Shown piece after piece: positions 23,895-36,154 of a stretch of DNA of 64,000 bases (position 1 is its first letter; each line of letters begins with the position of its first letter). The position numbers and the translations under genes were made by a program. The notes beneath the pieces are model-generated. The model made no database searches. It was not told the origin of the DNA and saw only the letters and a list, made by a program, of their open reading frames with translations. The DNA comes from Phallus indusiatus (Eukaryota; Basidiomycota; Agaricomycetes; Phallales; Phallaceae), in NCBI GenBank assembly GCA_027605045.1, contig JAQFWX010000002.1, positions 2,418,001 through 2,482,000 of the forward strand, written 5' to 3'.

Positions 23895-26800
23895 TTATAC
23901 ATTGATATATGCCAGAAATTTATAAATACAATGTGGTATCAAGCTAAGGGTTTGCCCCCCACTACTCATACCACGTCGGCTCTGGGGATTTGGCAGACTC
24001 CTCAAGCTTTTCTTTTTCTTTTTTTGTTCCTCCTTCTTTGCCAACCGTTGAGCGTACAAATCCGGATGACTATCCTGTTCATGCTCCGCTCTAACATCAT
24101 CAGTCCTCCACACCTTCCGGCTCCAGCCACACCCGTCGACTTTACAATACACCACTAACTTCTCCAGCCGCGTCAGTATTACAGCATCGTCCGGCTGAAG
24201 ATGTCCAGCAGCAATGAGACAGTCCTCATACTGAGCATGTGTGGCGAGGTGACGATACCGTACACGTTTATAATGGCTATTCAAAAATGCAGCACAGGGC
24301 TTTCCGGTTTCGGGTTGCAGGTATCGGCACGTGACACCCTCGTCATCACGAATGAAAAAGACCTCCTCGGGAGCTCCCGCGTCGTAAAAGGACGTATCGT
24401 ATTTAATCGGCTGATCAGGAGAGGTAGAGCTGGAGCTGGGATTTGGGAGTTGGTTCGACGGAGGAAGCACACGATCGGGGTGGTCCCTCTTACGACGCCG
24501 CGTGGGTCTTGAAGCTGGCCCAGCGCCGTCATCCCCGTCACGTCGACGTTTACGTGAATTCGAATTCTTTTGGTTTGTTCCTCCTAATAAATGACATATT
24601 AATACATCTTCGGGCGACGCATTTTCAGGAAAATATTATACCATTTCTTGAGCTCCCTTGAACAAAAGGAGCTTGCGTCGTGGAGGGTTGCTGGCCGTAG
24701 CCATTAGTGCTGTCTATTACGCGGAATTAGACTGTTGCTCATGTAGTGAAGAGCACGTTTCAAACTCACTGTGTAGCTGTTTGTGTCTGGGATTATATCC
24801 TAGGTTCAAGAGCTGAACACAGCACGGTTAGCAAGTTTGTAAACAAAAGAGAAACACGACTTACTTTATAATCTTCGGGACGTATCCTAAACCCATAGAT
24901 CCGCTCTATATACTTTGCCGCTTCAGGTCTCCATGGCTCTTGCTGCCCTTGGGCTTGCTCGGCATTATGCAGAAGGGGCTATTTTTCTTTTATCAGAGTG
25001 GGTAAAAAATAGTCAAATACATAATGACATACCGTTTGGGTTCGATTTCTCGGATACATCGTAGGCATTTCCGTGTTAAAATGCTGAGTTAACTGCTTGA
25101 AATATCATCGAAAAAAAAAATTAAAAACAGTCATGATAAACGACGTACCGATCCAGATCCATATATTTCTCGGCCATCGGCAGCTTGTGGCATTTGGAAT
25201 GTTGGCTGCGTCTGCATTTGCGAGTGTGCCCCGTTATACTGCTGGGGCTAATTTTTATTTTGTTACCGCACAGAAAAATGTTCAATGAATGATAAACATA
25301 CCATTTGCAGTCGATCGATTGGGTGTACCACTGACACTTGAGTGCCAACTTGTTCCTGGGTCCACTGCTAGCGATCTCTCAGAACCAGCCTCAAGAAGAA
25401 AGGTTATTATTATGATTGACATACCGAACCACCCTCATATACCGAGTCATTATTTGATTGCAACTCCGGATTGTACATCTCATTCACATAGGATCCAGGG
25501 GCTTGTGCCTTCAAAAAAAAAGAATTAGATAAACAACGCGACGAAAATGTAGGTAGAGGGATGTGATACGCACTACCGTTGGGCTCATATTAGTATTAGC
25601 TGCTTTAGATCCGTAATTCACCGTCTAAAATAACACTGTCAAAAAGGTGGAATGTGGTTGAAAATAAAATATGACACATACGAGATCATATTGTGGTTCT
25701 GAAGGTGAATCGGGACAATCATCCAAGTCGTCTTCATTTATTTCTGAAGACAAATCGGAATCATCATCATCATTTAGTTCTGAGTGCGAATCGGAAGAAT
25801 CATCGGAGTCATATTCATCCGTATAGTATTCGGTGGTGTCTGGTTTTTTAAGTTGGTTTTGATCCGGTGTATTGGAAGGTACGAATTGCTACGTTAAGAA
25901 TGGACGAGTCATTTGCATTTTTTTAAACGGAATATCAGAAAATGATGTATACATACTTCTGCGCTTGAGTTTGGAAAGTTGTCAGGCTGAAGATTCGGAT
26001 CTGTCCATCCGACTTGTGTAACGTCAGAAATGTGAGGAACATTTTGCAAATCGTAATTTTCCGCTGATGGATCCCCATCCCCATCTCCGAAATGTAAAGC
26101 AAAAAATTGATCATATGTCTGAGGAAAATCTTGGAAAGTGGGGTTTGCCATCGGCAGACCAGTATCATTAGCGAACTGAGAGAATGAGTTGTCGCCTCGA
26201 TACACCGTCGGCATTCTAGGAACATTCTGGGGAATATTCTGAAAATTCGAGTCTGGCATTGGAATTCCAGAGTTCTGAATGGTTTGAGACGCATTATCTT
26301 GATAAACCAGAGCACGAGAGTTGCCCCGGAAACCGGGACCAGGCACCGAGAAGTTAGTGTCATTGACGATTGGATTGTTTCTTTGTTGAGATGGTATAGC
26401 GCGAGAAAGGTTCCGAACACGGAGACCCCGCGAAAAAAGGCCCAGGGTAGGGATACTAGCGCTGTTGGAGAATTGTAACGAATTATTTCCTTGCTGAGCT
26501 GATACAGGAGGAGTGTTCTGATTCGAGTTCGTGGTCGGAATGCCCGAAGGACCTAAATTATAAGCAGTGTTTTGGCCCCTGGAGATGTCATTGCTCTTAG
26601 ACGAGTCTTGACGAGCCCGTGTACAATCGAGCGTATAATCGAGGTTCGGGAGATTGGAGCTGGGTATCGGCCAGTTTTCGCTTCCACCAAATTGCCATCT
26701 ACCTCCGACATGCATTTGAGAATTTGGAGCGACTGGATAAACACCGGGAATTTGAGACGTCTAAAACTTTTGTTAGGGCTAATCGAAATTCATTGAGGAG

Positions 26801-27266
26801 TATGTGCACGCACATGTGCGCCTTGCTGCTCAATGCTTGTTTGAAGCCCTCGAGACGCGACATGATTGTGCTGTTGAGGTTGACGCGCTACTTCACGTGG
26901 AGCAAATGTTGGAAGCTGCAGTATATGTTAGAAAATAGGCACTATACACGCGTTGTGGCCCTTCAAAGAAAAGAGTTACCTCGTTTACATCTCTCCCATT
27001 CCCATTCTGTGTATTCTGCGTGACACCACCAGCATTATTATTCGCAGAAACAGCAGTCGCGTAATCCGGAGGAAAATCATGATACATATTCTGTATAATG
27101 TAAGGGTTGAAAGTGTTTTGTTCGGTGATGTTTCCCTCGATATGCGTTGGAACGTCTGTTTGGGGCTAATCACGAGAAAACGCGTCGATACAAGATAACA
27201 TTCAGGTGGAAGTGATAGTATGTAAGTACTTACTTGAGCGGAGGAAGTACCATGTCTGAATTGCAT
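23895..27266 (-). CDS. Many-exon C2H2-like zinc-finger, N/Q-rich putative nuclear protein
   Basis: The first exon (27266-27234) starts M-Q-F-R-H-G-T and joins in phase to exon 2 (27165-26980), rich in Asn and Gln. A long exon near 25960-26760 is also N/Q/P-rich and disordered. A run of short exons (24580-25870) follows, including an acidic stretch of D/S/E (near 25690-25860). The last exon (about 24590-23895) has a basic bipartite nuclear signal (RKRRRDGDD, then RPTRRRKR). Then come CRYLQPETGKPC with a downstream R-H-L-A-T-H, and YCKVDGCGWSRKVWRTDD with a later H-x5-H, two C2H2-like zinc-binding units. Composition and layout suggest a DNA-binding or transcription-associated protein. No named family was recognised. 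The small middle exons are only partly placed, and the start could lie further upstream. No stop codon interrupts the exons I could chain. Confidence 0.65.
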
Positions 27267-28309
27267 GATTGATATCGACGAGTGATCGTTGGCGTGTGAG
27301 GAGAGAGAAGCGTTGTGAAAGACTAACTGAAGAAGTCGGCTTAAAAGTTGCGCGATGCGTTGTACAAGCTTCGGTGGGTATATAAACAATCGAAAGTCGT
27401 GTCTCTTCGGGTTCTTTTTTGGACGGAAAAATGGGTCCTTCCCACCTGGCGATGTAGGTTATGTGGTCAAGATTTGTCCTTCGGGTTCGGACCAGGCAGC
27501 CACAACAAAAAACCGCGTCCTCAAAGGTCCAAGCTGATACAAAAAGATTCAAACCCATGCAACAGTTTTTTTACATTTGAGACGCGAGAATAAACCTATG
27601 ATAGGGGGTGTGTGTTGATCCTTGAATATGGTCGGCAAGCCGGCGCGAACGCGAATTTCTTCTAAACGTCAACCTTGAACCCTTTCATGATGCTCGATAA
27701 TCGACGTCAAAGTGGGGACCATACATATTAATTATCTAGAAGGTGCAGATAATGTCGATAAGTGGTTGAGATCATAGTGGACACGGGACAATGCCTACAC
27801 TCAAAATTTTTCGTCGCGACCGGTACATAATCTTATTTCATTTTCGAGTGCGTTTGTCTTATTTAGATGGAAAAAATGAATAGGCAGATCATGATAATTT
27901 ATACGGTCCTCTCTTTTGTCTTCTTTACCAAGTTCTACATCAACTAGTGGAGTTGATCGTGGTCTGCGTTCTCGGGTTACTCGAGTTTTGTCCCCTGACT
28001 TTGTCCCTTTAAAATGTCAGTTTTCAGTGTTCACTGGACCCACCACTTATATATGAAAATCGAGTACTGTGATTCGGTCCGAGATCCAGACAGCGATTGA
28101 TATCCGTCTCGGGGAATTCGGGAGAAGACAAGGATTCGGGGTCATGTATTCGCCCAAACGTTGGGGTGAAGGGACTTTTGTTGAACCTACAGTCGTCATT
28201 GAAGACCGAGAATTGTTAACTCGGGGCTGAATATTTCCGACTGTTGTTTTCCTCTCCATCTTTCCTGTACGTCAGGACAAGAACATAGTTGACGTTGGGT
28301 TCTGTGGGG

Positions 28310-28990
28310 GCCTCGTAAGCCACAAGACAGCCAGGTTCAAACTCGTTTCGGACACATGCCTTAAAAAAATGTCACATCTTCATCCTCGTCGGTTTTTTTG
28401 CAGCTGCTGTGATCGAATCTTTGAAAGTAATGGTTTCCATCCAATCCCAATTCCGATCAGACGAAAATCCACCGTCACTAGGCAATCGCTAGGTCTTCCC
28501 GATACGCCAGCTGTTGGTGATGAAATCTTCTAAAGCCAGGGTAACCAGTTTCTTCCGGATAAAATGGCGATAGTGATTCCATTTACTCCAGTGCTGACAG
28601 TAACAGTCGCAATGCAACAATGACGGTTCGTTTGAGTCGTTTGAAATTTCTCAGTTTCGGTGTCATTGTCAGGTCTCAGCCGGCGCTCTTTCGTCACGCC
28701 ATGGTCACGCACACGCACCGACGCGTTGGTTTTCCGGGTTCCCACCTCGATTCACCGACGCTGAAGCAGATGCGGGAGAATGTGATCTGCTTACGTTACG
28801 CATGGGAATATCGTACAGGGTTCGTTCATGCTCGCTACGCTCGTTTTGCGCTCGTTGACGCTGCTGGAATCGTAGTAGTTGGAATAATTTCGACATGTCA
28901 TCAGATACATCAAGATCACTCTCGCACATGTGTAGCACCAGTCTCCATTGTGATTCCTTTGTACCACGTATATCATCTCACTTGAAGCTT
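28310..28990 (-). pseudogene. Degraded fragment 2 of the large WD-motif gene
   Basis: About 28320-28620 matches parent 40050-40400 in order: the CCTCGTCGG word with following T-rich tract, then TCCATC-AATCCCA, then GATCAGACGA-AATCCACC, then CCATTTACTCCAGTGCTGACAG (parent CCATTCGCTCCAGCACTGACAG). No open frame spans it. It lies about 1 kb upstream of type A copy 5 and points away from it, keeping the parent's orientation. Confidence 0.72.
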
Positions 28991-29506
28991 TAGCTTAAAG
29001 TTATTTTGAAGGGCCAGGAGTGACCAGCCGTCGCACGTCACTTGAGATGACCAAAGCAGACCCGCTTCAAGTGATAGGCCGTATCTGAGCATTGTAGGAT
29101 GCTACTCTATCATTCCACTCTCCAAAACTGAAACAGGGTATCTTCTCTCTACTACATATTCGTATGGTTTGCTTACTGTCTATCAGTACTAACGGCCAAT
29201 TGAAACGCTTCAGCTAACTCAAGCTTCAAGCTTCAAGTGGGGATCAATTAAGCTACCGTCTTTGTTGGCCTAATATACGCCGGTTTTATCTCTTATGCCA
29301 GTTACCACACATCGTTGCAACCAACCATGAACGACAGGCCATGAACCCACACAATATAGAGCATTCATGATTCAGTGTCTCTATACAGTAATTGCGATTA
29401 CTCGCGGCCGCGATAATTTCTCATCATTAATATGAAGCTTGAACGATATCAATACAACGACCGCATCACACTACCTGACACGAGATATCTCGCTTGTACT
29501 AGATTA

Positions 29507-29545
29507 TTTTAAAAGGTCGTGCGGGACTCCCAATGGTCAGTCGAC
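29507..29545 (+). promoter_or_regulatory. Core promoter of type A copy 5 (TATA plus TCAGTCGA)
   Basis: TTTTAAAAGG at 29507-29516 is followed about 30 bp later by GGTCAGTCGACTCC. The same pair with nearly the same spacing precedes copies 6 (33249-33258 and GGTCAGTCGACTCC) and 7 (36081-36089 and GGTCAGTCGACACC). The spacing fits a TATA box and an initiator; transcription start is inferred. Confidence 0.55.
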
Positions 29546-29581
29546 TCCAACTTTTGTCTTCACAATCCTCCTACTACACTA

Positions 29582-30915
29582 ATGAATCAAACAGTGATAA
29601 ATATTAACGCGTTGTCAACGACTGCCGTTCAACTTGAAGATTTAGCAATCCACCTTGGCGCCATGAATCTCAACATAGGTATTGGTTACATGCATTGAAG
29701 AAAGGTTGTAACTTATGTTCTTCCGAAAAAAGTGGCTTCGGCCGTGCTTCTGTTCTGGGACATTTTGTTAAGATTTGATAGAGAGGTGCTATTTGATACC
29801 AACATTATGATGTTCGCGTTAATATTCTTTTAGGTGAAATACATTTGGAAGTGAGCCCATCACACAAGTCAATACGTTCCTTTTTTAAACAAGAATTTTA
29901 AGATTTAAATTCTCTTTGGTAACGGTTCTGTTTGGAGTCGTGCGCATGCTCACTGTAGGGGAGATCATGTATGTCTTTGAATATCATTTACTGTTATGCA
30001 TTATGTAAAGGAGTTTATATTTGCGCAGACTGCTCCTTATAAGAGTATTCAGTGTCACAGATTCTGCTTGCAAGCGCACCCTCTGGATTGAATCATTGGT
30101 TGGCCTACTCTTGTCTACAGGATCAGACATATTACTGATACTCCGTGGTATGTTTCTCAATAAACTTAACATACATATTCTGAAATATTTAGTCTACGCT
30201 TTCTATGGGAGAAATAAACTTCTACTTACATTTCTTTGTGTTCTTGAAGCTATAACATTTGTCACCGTCTTCTGCACGATTATGATAGTCACGCCTCAAA
30301 TTCAAGTGATCAGTAACCCCTTTCCTCGCCAACTGCTGTTTGGGGGTTGTATATTATCAGATGCGACAAAACTTTTATCATATGTTTGGTACGTCATTTC
30401 AAGCTTCCGTGATTTGACATGAATAATAACGTTACCCATTTACAGGATCCCGATCCTTTGCGTACAAACCATGCTTTTCGGTCTGGCTGCAGGACGGCAC
30501 CTTCACCTTCAACGGAAAAGCTGGTTAATGATTAGTAGACTTTATTACACCTTTATGCAGGATGGTGTCTGGTGTTTCTTAGTTCTTTTTGGTACGCTAT
30601 GATCATGGATAAAGCTCACCTGATTGATGAAATCACCAGTTATCAACCTTTTGTGTATAATTGAATTTGAAGTGAATACTCTACTTGGTTCAATTTGCTT
30701 CTAGTAAGAATTAGTTCCACTACTTTCATTCAATTCAAACTTATAATCTGCTTGAGTTGGTGTTTTCCGCTCATTGGGATCTGTGTTAGTCCCTTCCGGT
30801 CTTGTTTCTAACGGTGATAACTAATTTTAGTCCACGTTAGACATCTCGCTTAATCCTCAACTTACGCTCTGCAAGCGATTTGCAAGACTACTCGCTTGAG
30901 ATTTCTCTACGATAA
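29582..30915 (+). CDS. DUF6533-type membrane protein, type A copy 5
   Basis: Begins M-N-Q-T-V-I-N. The hallmark exon gives ASAVLLFWDILLRFDRE, with Arg replacing the usual Thr before F-D-R-E. The microexon is at 29834-29850 (VKYIWK). Later blocks: RVFSVTDSACKRTLWIESL, VYAFYGRNKLLLTFLCVLEA, IPILCVQTMLFGLAAGRHLH, LLCIIEFEVNTLLGSICF and WCFPLIGIC. The C-tail stops early: after TSRLILNLRSASDLQ the frame ends at 30915, giving a tail about 25 residues long instead of about 45-58. Copies 6 and 7 share this short tail, so the truncation predates their duplication. Exon phases are intact and the protein is probably functional. Confidence 0.85.
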
Positions 30916-31790
30916 CACGAGGAAAGCTTACCGGGGGAATGGTGGGAGACGACGTGTGTATTACATATAAGAGCCATCCATGAAGATGCTTAAGGTTGTA
31001 AATATGTGAAAGTTTGAAGATGCCCTTGGGAGTCTGGGACCATGGTGTACATGGTACAATTTGTGTTAGGCACTCACTCTGATCCAAGCACCTTTGAGTG
31101 ATAATCTACAGGCGCACCGGCTCAATAATTGAATACAGATTAATAACCTAAAGACGCAGATAATGTTGAGTTGATAAGTGGTTGGAATTCATATTGGACA
31201 GGGCAATATCCGCACCCAAATGTTTTTGCCACGACCGGTACATGATCGTTTGAGTGCGTTCGTTTTCCAGTGGAATTTTATTGTTTTTTTTATAGCTATA
31301 AGAGATGAAATAAAATGAAGATTTGTCTAGAAGGCATAAACGCTATGTTTTGAAGGGGGAAAATATTGATTTGCGGACCATGATAATTTTATCTTTGTTA
31401 TAGATAATACGATCCTCTATTCAGTCTTCTTTACCAAGTTCTGAGTTGGTCGTAATCTGCGTTCTCAGGCAACTCGAGTTGTGTCTCCTGACTTGTTCTA
31501 CAAAATGGCAGTTTTTTACTCGACCCACTATATGATAATCGAGCACTGTGGTCGGTCAGAGATCCACTAACAGTGACTAATGTATTATAATCCATCTCGA
31601 AGAATTCGGAGTAAGGCAAGGATTCAAGGATTCAAGAATTCGGAGTCGTGTATTCGCTGAAATGTTGGGTAAAGGGACTTCTGCTGAATCTACAATCGTT
31701 GTTGAAAACCTAAATCTGTTAGCACTGGGCTGAAATATAACCACCTGTCGTCCCCCTCTCCATTCTTTCTTTGCGTCAGGACGAGAATAT
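30916..31790. other. Spacer between duplication units 1 and 2
   Basis: Holds the left part of unit 2, which matches 27720-28260 of unit 1. Shared words include CGACCGGTACATGATC (unit 1 has ATAATC) and the GTGTATTCGC word near 31648 (unit 1 ATGTATTCGC). No intact gene. The shared part contains a short antisense open frame in both units that may be a relic of an unidentified gene. Confidence 0.5.
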
Positions 31791-31799
31791 CGGTGACCT

Positions 31800-32490
31800 T
31801 GGTCCTTGGGTTCTACGGAGGCAACCAGGTTCAAACCTTTTCGAACACTACTCTCAAAAAGGCTACATCTTCATTTTTTCGATTTCTTTGTAGCCGTAAT
31901 CTAATCGTCCGAAGTAACGACTTCCATTAAATCCTATCAGTCGCGGTCAGACGAAAATCCACCGTCGCTAGGTTTATCTTTCCGGGATAAGTTAGCTGAA
32001 GAAAAGAGCTGGCGAAGCACCCAATTCTCCAAAATGTGTCGATGTAAAGGTTTGTTCCCGCGATAAATTCCATTCGCCACAGTGCAGAGAGTAACAGTCG
32101 CAGTGGACAGTGCGTTTCTTTTTGGTTTCTCTTTCATTTGTTAAAAGCCGGGCGCTCTTTCGTCACGCGTTCGTGTCACGCACGCTGGTCTACGACACAT
32201 GGGTGTACCGACGCTGAAGGCGGAAGAATGAACATTTGCTCAAATTACGCGTGGGACTACCATACTCATAGCATGCTCGCTACCCTATTCAACGCTGGAG
32301 TCTTAATATACAGTATTCACTCTCACACTGCTCTAAACCAACTCCAAACCCACTCCAATACGGTCCACCCTTCCGAGTCGTTCTAGGTATATCTCCATCA
32401 TCTCTATCATTATCACCTGCCTTAAACTTCCCAGAATCTATCCAAAGACTTCGTGTCCAAATTTGCTTGTTCTGCGTTTCGTCCTAACAA
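31800..32490 (-). pseudogene. Degraded fragment 3 of the large WD-motif gene
   Basis: About 31880-32110 matches parent 40090-40400 (GGTCAGACGAAAATCCACC, TTTATCTTTCCGGGATA versus parent TTTATCTTTACGGTATA, TAAAGGTTTGTTCCCGCG). About 32420-32500 matches parent 40770-40830 (GTGTCCAAATTTGCTTGTTC versus parent GGGTCCCAAATCTGCCCATTC). Many small indels break the frame. Orientation as in the parent. Confidence 0.72.
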
Positions 32491-33322
32491 TCATTTCATG
32501 AAAAATTAAGCTGTCGCGACCGTGACGCGGGTAAGGTCCCACTCGTATGAGCCCTACCGTGTTGTGCCGTATTTTATGCGGTCGTAACCGTATACAGTAC
32601 GGTGCCGATTCCTACTCGTTTCCCACTTGAAGCTTGAGCTCAAAAGCCTGATCAGCCGCGTCACTTGAGATGGTCAAAGCGGTCCCACCTCAAGTGATGG
32701 AGTCACTGACTGCATCAGAGAATTGCTGCTTCGTGAAACAAGTATCGTTCCACTCTCTCAAAAACTTAAACATGATCTCTTCTCTCTACTATATATTCGT
32801 AAGCTCTTTGCTTACTGTCTATCAGCACTATTATCCGAATTAAAGCATTCAGGTTAATTCGAGCTTCAGTCTCCCAGTGCCTATCAGCCTCATAATACCA
32901 ACAGTCTCCATCAGTGGCGTTTAATTAAGCTACTACCTCGGCTCTCTGTTGACCTAGTTACACCGGGTCATCTTATGCCAGTTACCACGCATCGTTGCAA
33001 CCATTAACGATGGTTCGACATGAATCCACGTCATATAGAGCGTCCTCTATACAGCGTTACTCCTTGCGATGCACGAATAACGGTAGGAAAATGACAATGG
33101 CTTGCTTCTTGGGGGCTTATTCGCGGTATAATTGTGATGACACGTGCCGAGAGAATTCCTCATCATCAACAGTCTTTTTGAACGACATCGATACGGAGAA
33201 AACGTAAACTTGCGACTGGACATGAGATATTCTCGCTTAGACTAGATTATATAAAGGTTGCGCGGGTATTACAATGGTCAGTCGACTCCAGCGTTTGTCT
33301 TCATAATTCTCCGACTATACTA

Positions 33323-34652
33323 ATGAATCAAACAATGATATATAGTGATACCTTGTCAACCACCGTCACCCAATTTGAAGACTTAGCGAAGCAACTTAGC
33401 CTCGTAAATCACAACATAGGTATTTGTCACATGCATCTGGGAAGGAATGTACTAATGTATGTTCTCCAAAAGTGGCTTCAGCTGCATTTCTATTTTGGGA
33501 TATTTTGTTAACTTTCGATAGAGAGGTATTATCTGCTTTACCAACATAATGATTCTTGCGTTAACATTTTGTATTCTTAGGTAGAATATATTTGGAAGTG
33601 AGTCCGTTGCACAAAGAAATACACTCTACAAACAAGATTTTAAGATCCAAATTTTCTTTGGTAACGATTCTATTCGGAACCGTGCGCCTGCTTGCTGTGG
33701 GGGTGATCATGTATGTGTTTGAGCATCACTTATTTTTGCAAAGAAATTTATTATATTTATACAGAATGTTATTTATTGGCGCACTGGGTGTAACAAATTC
33801 TGCTTGCAAAAGCGTCGTCTGGATTGAATTATTGGTTGGTTTACTCTTGTCTACAGGATCAGACGTACTACTGATATCCCGTGGTATGATTTCTAATAAA
33901 CTTAACATCACATATTATAAATCCTTTACTAGTCTACGCTTTTTATGGGAGAAATAAATTCATACTTATATCTCTTTGTGTTCTTGAAGCTATAACATTT
34001 GTCTTTGTCTTCTGCACAATCATGATAGTCATGCCTCAATTCCATACGCTGGTTGATCCTTTTTCTGGTCAACTGCTGCTTGGGGGATGTTCATCACTAG
34101 ATTTACCCAAACTTTTATCATATATATGGTACGAGATTTCCGGCTCACGCAATTAGAAATGAAATAACGTCATTCATTTACAGCATTTCAATTCTTTGTA
34201 TACAGACCGTACTCTTCTGTCTAGCTGTAGGACGATACCTTTACCTTCGATGGAAAGGCCAAATATTAATTAGCAACCTTTATCAAACATTCATACGGGA
34301 CGGCATCTGGTGTTTTTTCGTCCTTCTAGGTATGCTACTACCACAAATGAAGCTCACCTGACTGATGAAATTGCAAGCTATCTACCTGCTGTGTATAATT
34401 GGAGTTGAACTGAATAGTATATTTGGTCAAATTTCTTTTTGGTGAGAATAGCTCGGCCACGGTCATTCAATTCAAACAATTTAAAATACTTCAGCTGGTG
34501 TTTTTCGATCATCGGAATTTGTGTTAGTCCTTCCGCTTTTGTTTCTAACGGTGATAGCCAATCTCAGTCCGCTTTAGACGACTCGCTTAATCCTTAATTT
34601 ACGCTCTGCAAATGGATTGCGAGATTACTCGTTTGAAGTTCGGCCACAGTAA
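33323..34652 (+). CDS. DUF6533-type membrane protein, type A copy 6
   Basis: Begins M-N-Q-T-M-I-Y. Hallmark exon ASAAFLFWDILLTFDRE; microexon 33581-33597 (VEYIWK). Exon 5 is shorter than in other copies (M-L-F-I-G-A-L-G-V-T-N-S-A-C-K). Exon 6 gives VYAFYGRNKFILISLCVLEA. At the exon 6/7 junction the acceptor is followed by C instead of G, so the usual Trp becomes Cys. Exon 7 is ISILCIQTVLFCLAVGRYLY. The exon 8/9 junction also codes Cys where others have Tyr. The short tail TTRLILNLRSANGLRD ends at 34652. These replacements suggest faster drift, but no stop or frameshift was found. Confidence 0.83.
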
Positions 34653-35020
34653 CCGAACTTGAAGCTTACGAGGAGTGGTGGTCATGAAGACGGTTGAGTA
34701 TTGTAAATATGTAAACATCATTATTGAAGCCAAGATTGGGCCACGGTGTACACGATACAATTTACCGGTCACTCTGACCAAGTATTGTTTTGAATGATAG
34801 TCATCAGTGGTCAGTAATTACTTATTTAAGAGCTGAGATTGAACATACATAAGGCTTTGTCTGTTTCTTACACACGATGATCCTCAACATATCCGATTAA
34901 TCTGAAGACTCTCAGTCTTATTTTTCAGAAAGATACAATGGCATGTAAAATTTCTAGGGTTCACTGTGTCGTCTTGATATCTTCTTGTCATTCACAATAT
35001 TGAAATCTGCATGAGCCTTT
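34653..35020. other. Spacer between duplication units 2 and 3
   Basis: Short gap after copy 6. No gene recognised. Similarity to units 1 and 2 resumes at about 35020 inside the large-gene fragment, so unit 3 lacks the left spacer. Confidence 0.4.
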
Positions 35021-35029
35021 CCTTTAGTT

Positions 35030-35510
35030 ACGCCGCAACATTTCCAAACCAGTCAGGCTCAAACTCGTTTCGGACACACGCCATAAAAATGTATACATTC
35101 ATTCCTTGTTGGTCTCTTTGCAGCCGCCGTAATCGAATCGTCGGAAGTAACAGTTTCCATCTAATCCCAGTTCCGATCAGACGAAAATCCACCGTCGCTA
35201 GGTTTATCTTTCCGGGATACGCCAACTGTTGGCAATGAAACCAGCACCCAGTTCTAAAACTAAGGTAATCAGTTTCTTCCCGATGGAGATTCCATTTACT
35301 CCAGTGCTGACAGTAACAGTCGCAGTCGCAGCAATGACAGTTCGGTTCGTTTGAATCATTCTCACTGGTTTTTTCAAGGTTTCTTTTTCATTGTCAGGTC
35401 TTACGTACCATGTATATATAACTATTATCTCTATTATCATCACCTAACTTGATCTTAGAATTTATTTAAAAACTTCGGATTCCAAACCTGCTTCTGACTA
35501 CTGTCGCGAC
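35030..35510 (-). pseudogene. Degraded fragment 4 of the large WD-motif gene
   Basis: About 35060-35350 matches parent 40060-40400 (AGTTCCGATCAGACGAAAA, TTTATCTTTCCGGGATACGCC, CCATTTACTCCAGTGCTGACA). A short block near 35460-35500 (AAAAACTTCGGATTCCAAACC) matches parent 40775-40800. No frame is open across it. Confidence 0.7.
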
Positions 35511-36154
35511 CCGTAATGCGCACAAGGTCCCACTCGTTTCTCACTTGAAGCTTGAAAAAGGGCCAGGGGTGATCAGCCCGAGTCGTCGCACGTCACTTGA
35601 GATGGCCAAAGCAGACACGCCTCAAGTGATGGGCTGTATCCAAGTATTGTAGAACGCTTCGTGGAACTATCATTTCACTCTCTCCAAAACTGAAACAGGG
35701 TATCTTCTTTCTATTATATATCCGTAAGTTTTACTTACTGTCTATCAGTACTAACGGCCAATTGAAATGCTTCAGGTAACTTGAGCTTCAAATTCCAAGT
35801 GTAATTAGCTTAATATTAATAAAAGCCATAATCAATGGGGACCAACTAAGGCTACGATCTCTGTTGACCTAATATACGGCCGTTTTTATCTCATTACAAC
35901 ATCGTTGCAACCATGAACGGTAGGCCACCATGATTGAAAGGTTACCATGATCGATAGGTCAGGTTGCGATTACTCGTGGCGGCAATAATTTCTCATCATC
36001 AATATGAAGCTTGAACGATATTAATACAACGACTGCATCACGCCACCTGACACGAGATATTCTCGCTTAGACTAGATTACTTTAAAAGGTTGTGCAGGAC
36101 TCGCGATGGTCAGTCGACACCAACGTTTGTCTTCACAATCCTCCTACTACACTA

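Larger units (their letters stand above)
27720..31100. repeat. Tandem segmental duplication, unit 1
   Basis: This unit resembles 31150-34750 along most of its length and 35020-37640 in its right two thirds. It has, in order, a spacer with the shared word GCGACCGGTACATAATC, fragment 2 of the large gene, a spacer, and type A copy 5. Shared spacer words include CACTTGAGATG followed by CCAAAGC, and CTTACTGTCTATCAGTACTA. Edges are approximate. Confidence 0.75.
31150..34750. repeat. Tandem segmental duplication, unit 2
   Basis: Same order as unit 1: left spacer, fragment 3 of the large gene, right spacer and type A copy 6. The right spacer shares CACTTGAGATGG with CAAAGCGG, CTTACTGTCTATCAGCACTA and a GTTACCACGCATCGTTGCAA word with unit 1. 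Divergence is clearly higher than between the genes of units 1 and 3. Confidence 0.75.
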
